From CAVPDE01 sp964580575 (GTDB lineage: Bacteria > Desulfobacterota > DSM-4660 > Desulfatiglandales > HGW-15): a stretch of DNA of 5,138 bases. Below the pieces are notes generated by a model that saw only the letters and a program-made list of their open reading frames with translations, was not told where the DNA came from and did not search any database. The stretch spans positions 1-5,138 of the forward strand of contig CAZOLJ010000157.1 of the NCBI GenBank assembly GCA_964580575.1, read 5' to 3'. The position numbers and the translations under genes were made by a program. Shown piece after piece: positions 5,137 to 5,138 of the stretch. Position 1 is the stretch's first letter. Every line of letters begins with the position of its first letter.

Positions 5137-5138
5137 CG

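Noticed and set aside
1..5138. CRISPR array, tRNA, rRNA or complete insertion sequence
   Set aside because: There are no regularly spaced near-identical short repeats, no cloverleaf with a CCA-type end that I can see, and no transposase with flanking terminal repeats. The only tandem repeats are protein-level ones inside the protease gene.

Overview
The window looks like bacterial chromosomal DNA of moderate, roughly balanced base composition. All supported genes lie on the + strand. The style (a secreted multidomain cysteine protease with Ca-binding DxDGDGxDE repeats, a small hicBA toxin-antitoxin pair, small basic and winged-helix accessory proteins) fits a Gram-negative environmental bacterium, possibly a Desulfobacterota-type delta-proteobacterium. 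That assignment is an impression from protein style, since no rRNA or marker gene is present.

Region 1 (1-3282) holds one large gene, 41-3238, for a 1065-residue exported peptidase of family C10 (streptopain/SpeB type). The order is: signal peptide, SpeB-like inhibitory propeptide, papain-like catalytic domain (Cys187, His318, Asn337), two copies of a ~110-residue beta-rich module flanking a cadherin/Ig-like domain, and a C-terminal array of eight ~42-residue units, five with clear Ca-binding loops. A strong hairpin follows the stop codon.

Region 2 (3283-3671) has no convincing gene. It holds a candidate promoter, small hairpins and a doubtful TTG-started 42-codon frame.

Region 3 (3672-4474) is a tight cluster: hicB antitoxin (3672-3890), hicA toxin (3887-4066, only 59 codons, overlapping hicB by ATGA), a doubtful 61-residue frame starting in the hicA stop codon (4063-4248), and an 80-residue very basic protein of unknown role (4232-4474). 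HicA is expected to be an mRNA-cleaving toxin neutralised by HicB.

Region 4 (4475-5138) starts with a 248-nt spacer carrying a run of hairpins, two of them strong. It leads into a winged-helix-like DNA-binding protein (4723-5136) that ends two bases before the window edge. Regions 3 and 4 look like accessory DNA, but no transposase, integrase or attachment site is visible. I found no defence system, CRISPR array or RNA gene of a known class. The most distinctive items are the architecture of the protease, its altered active-site motif, and the structured spacer before the winged-helix gene.
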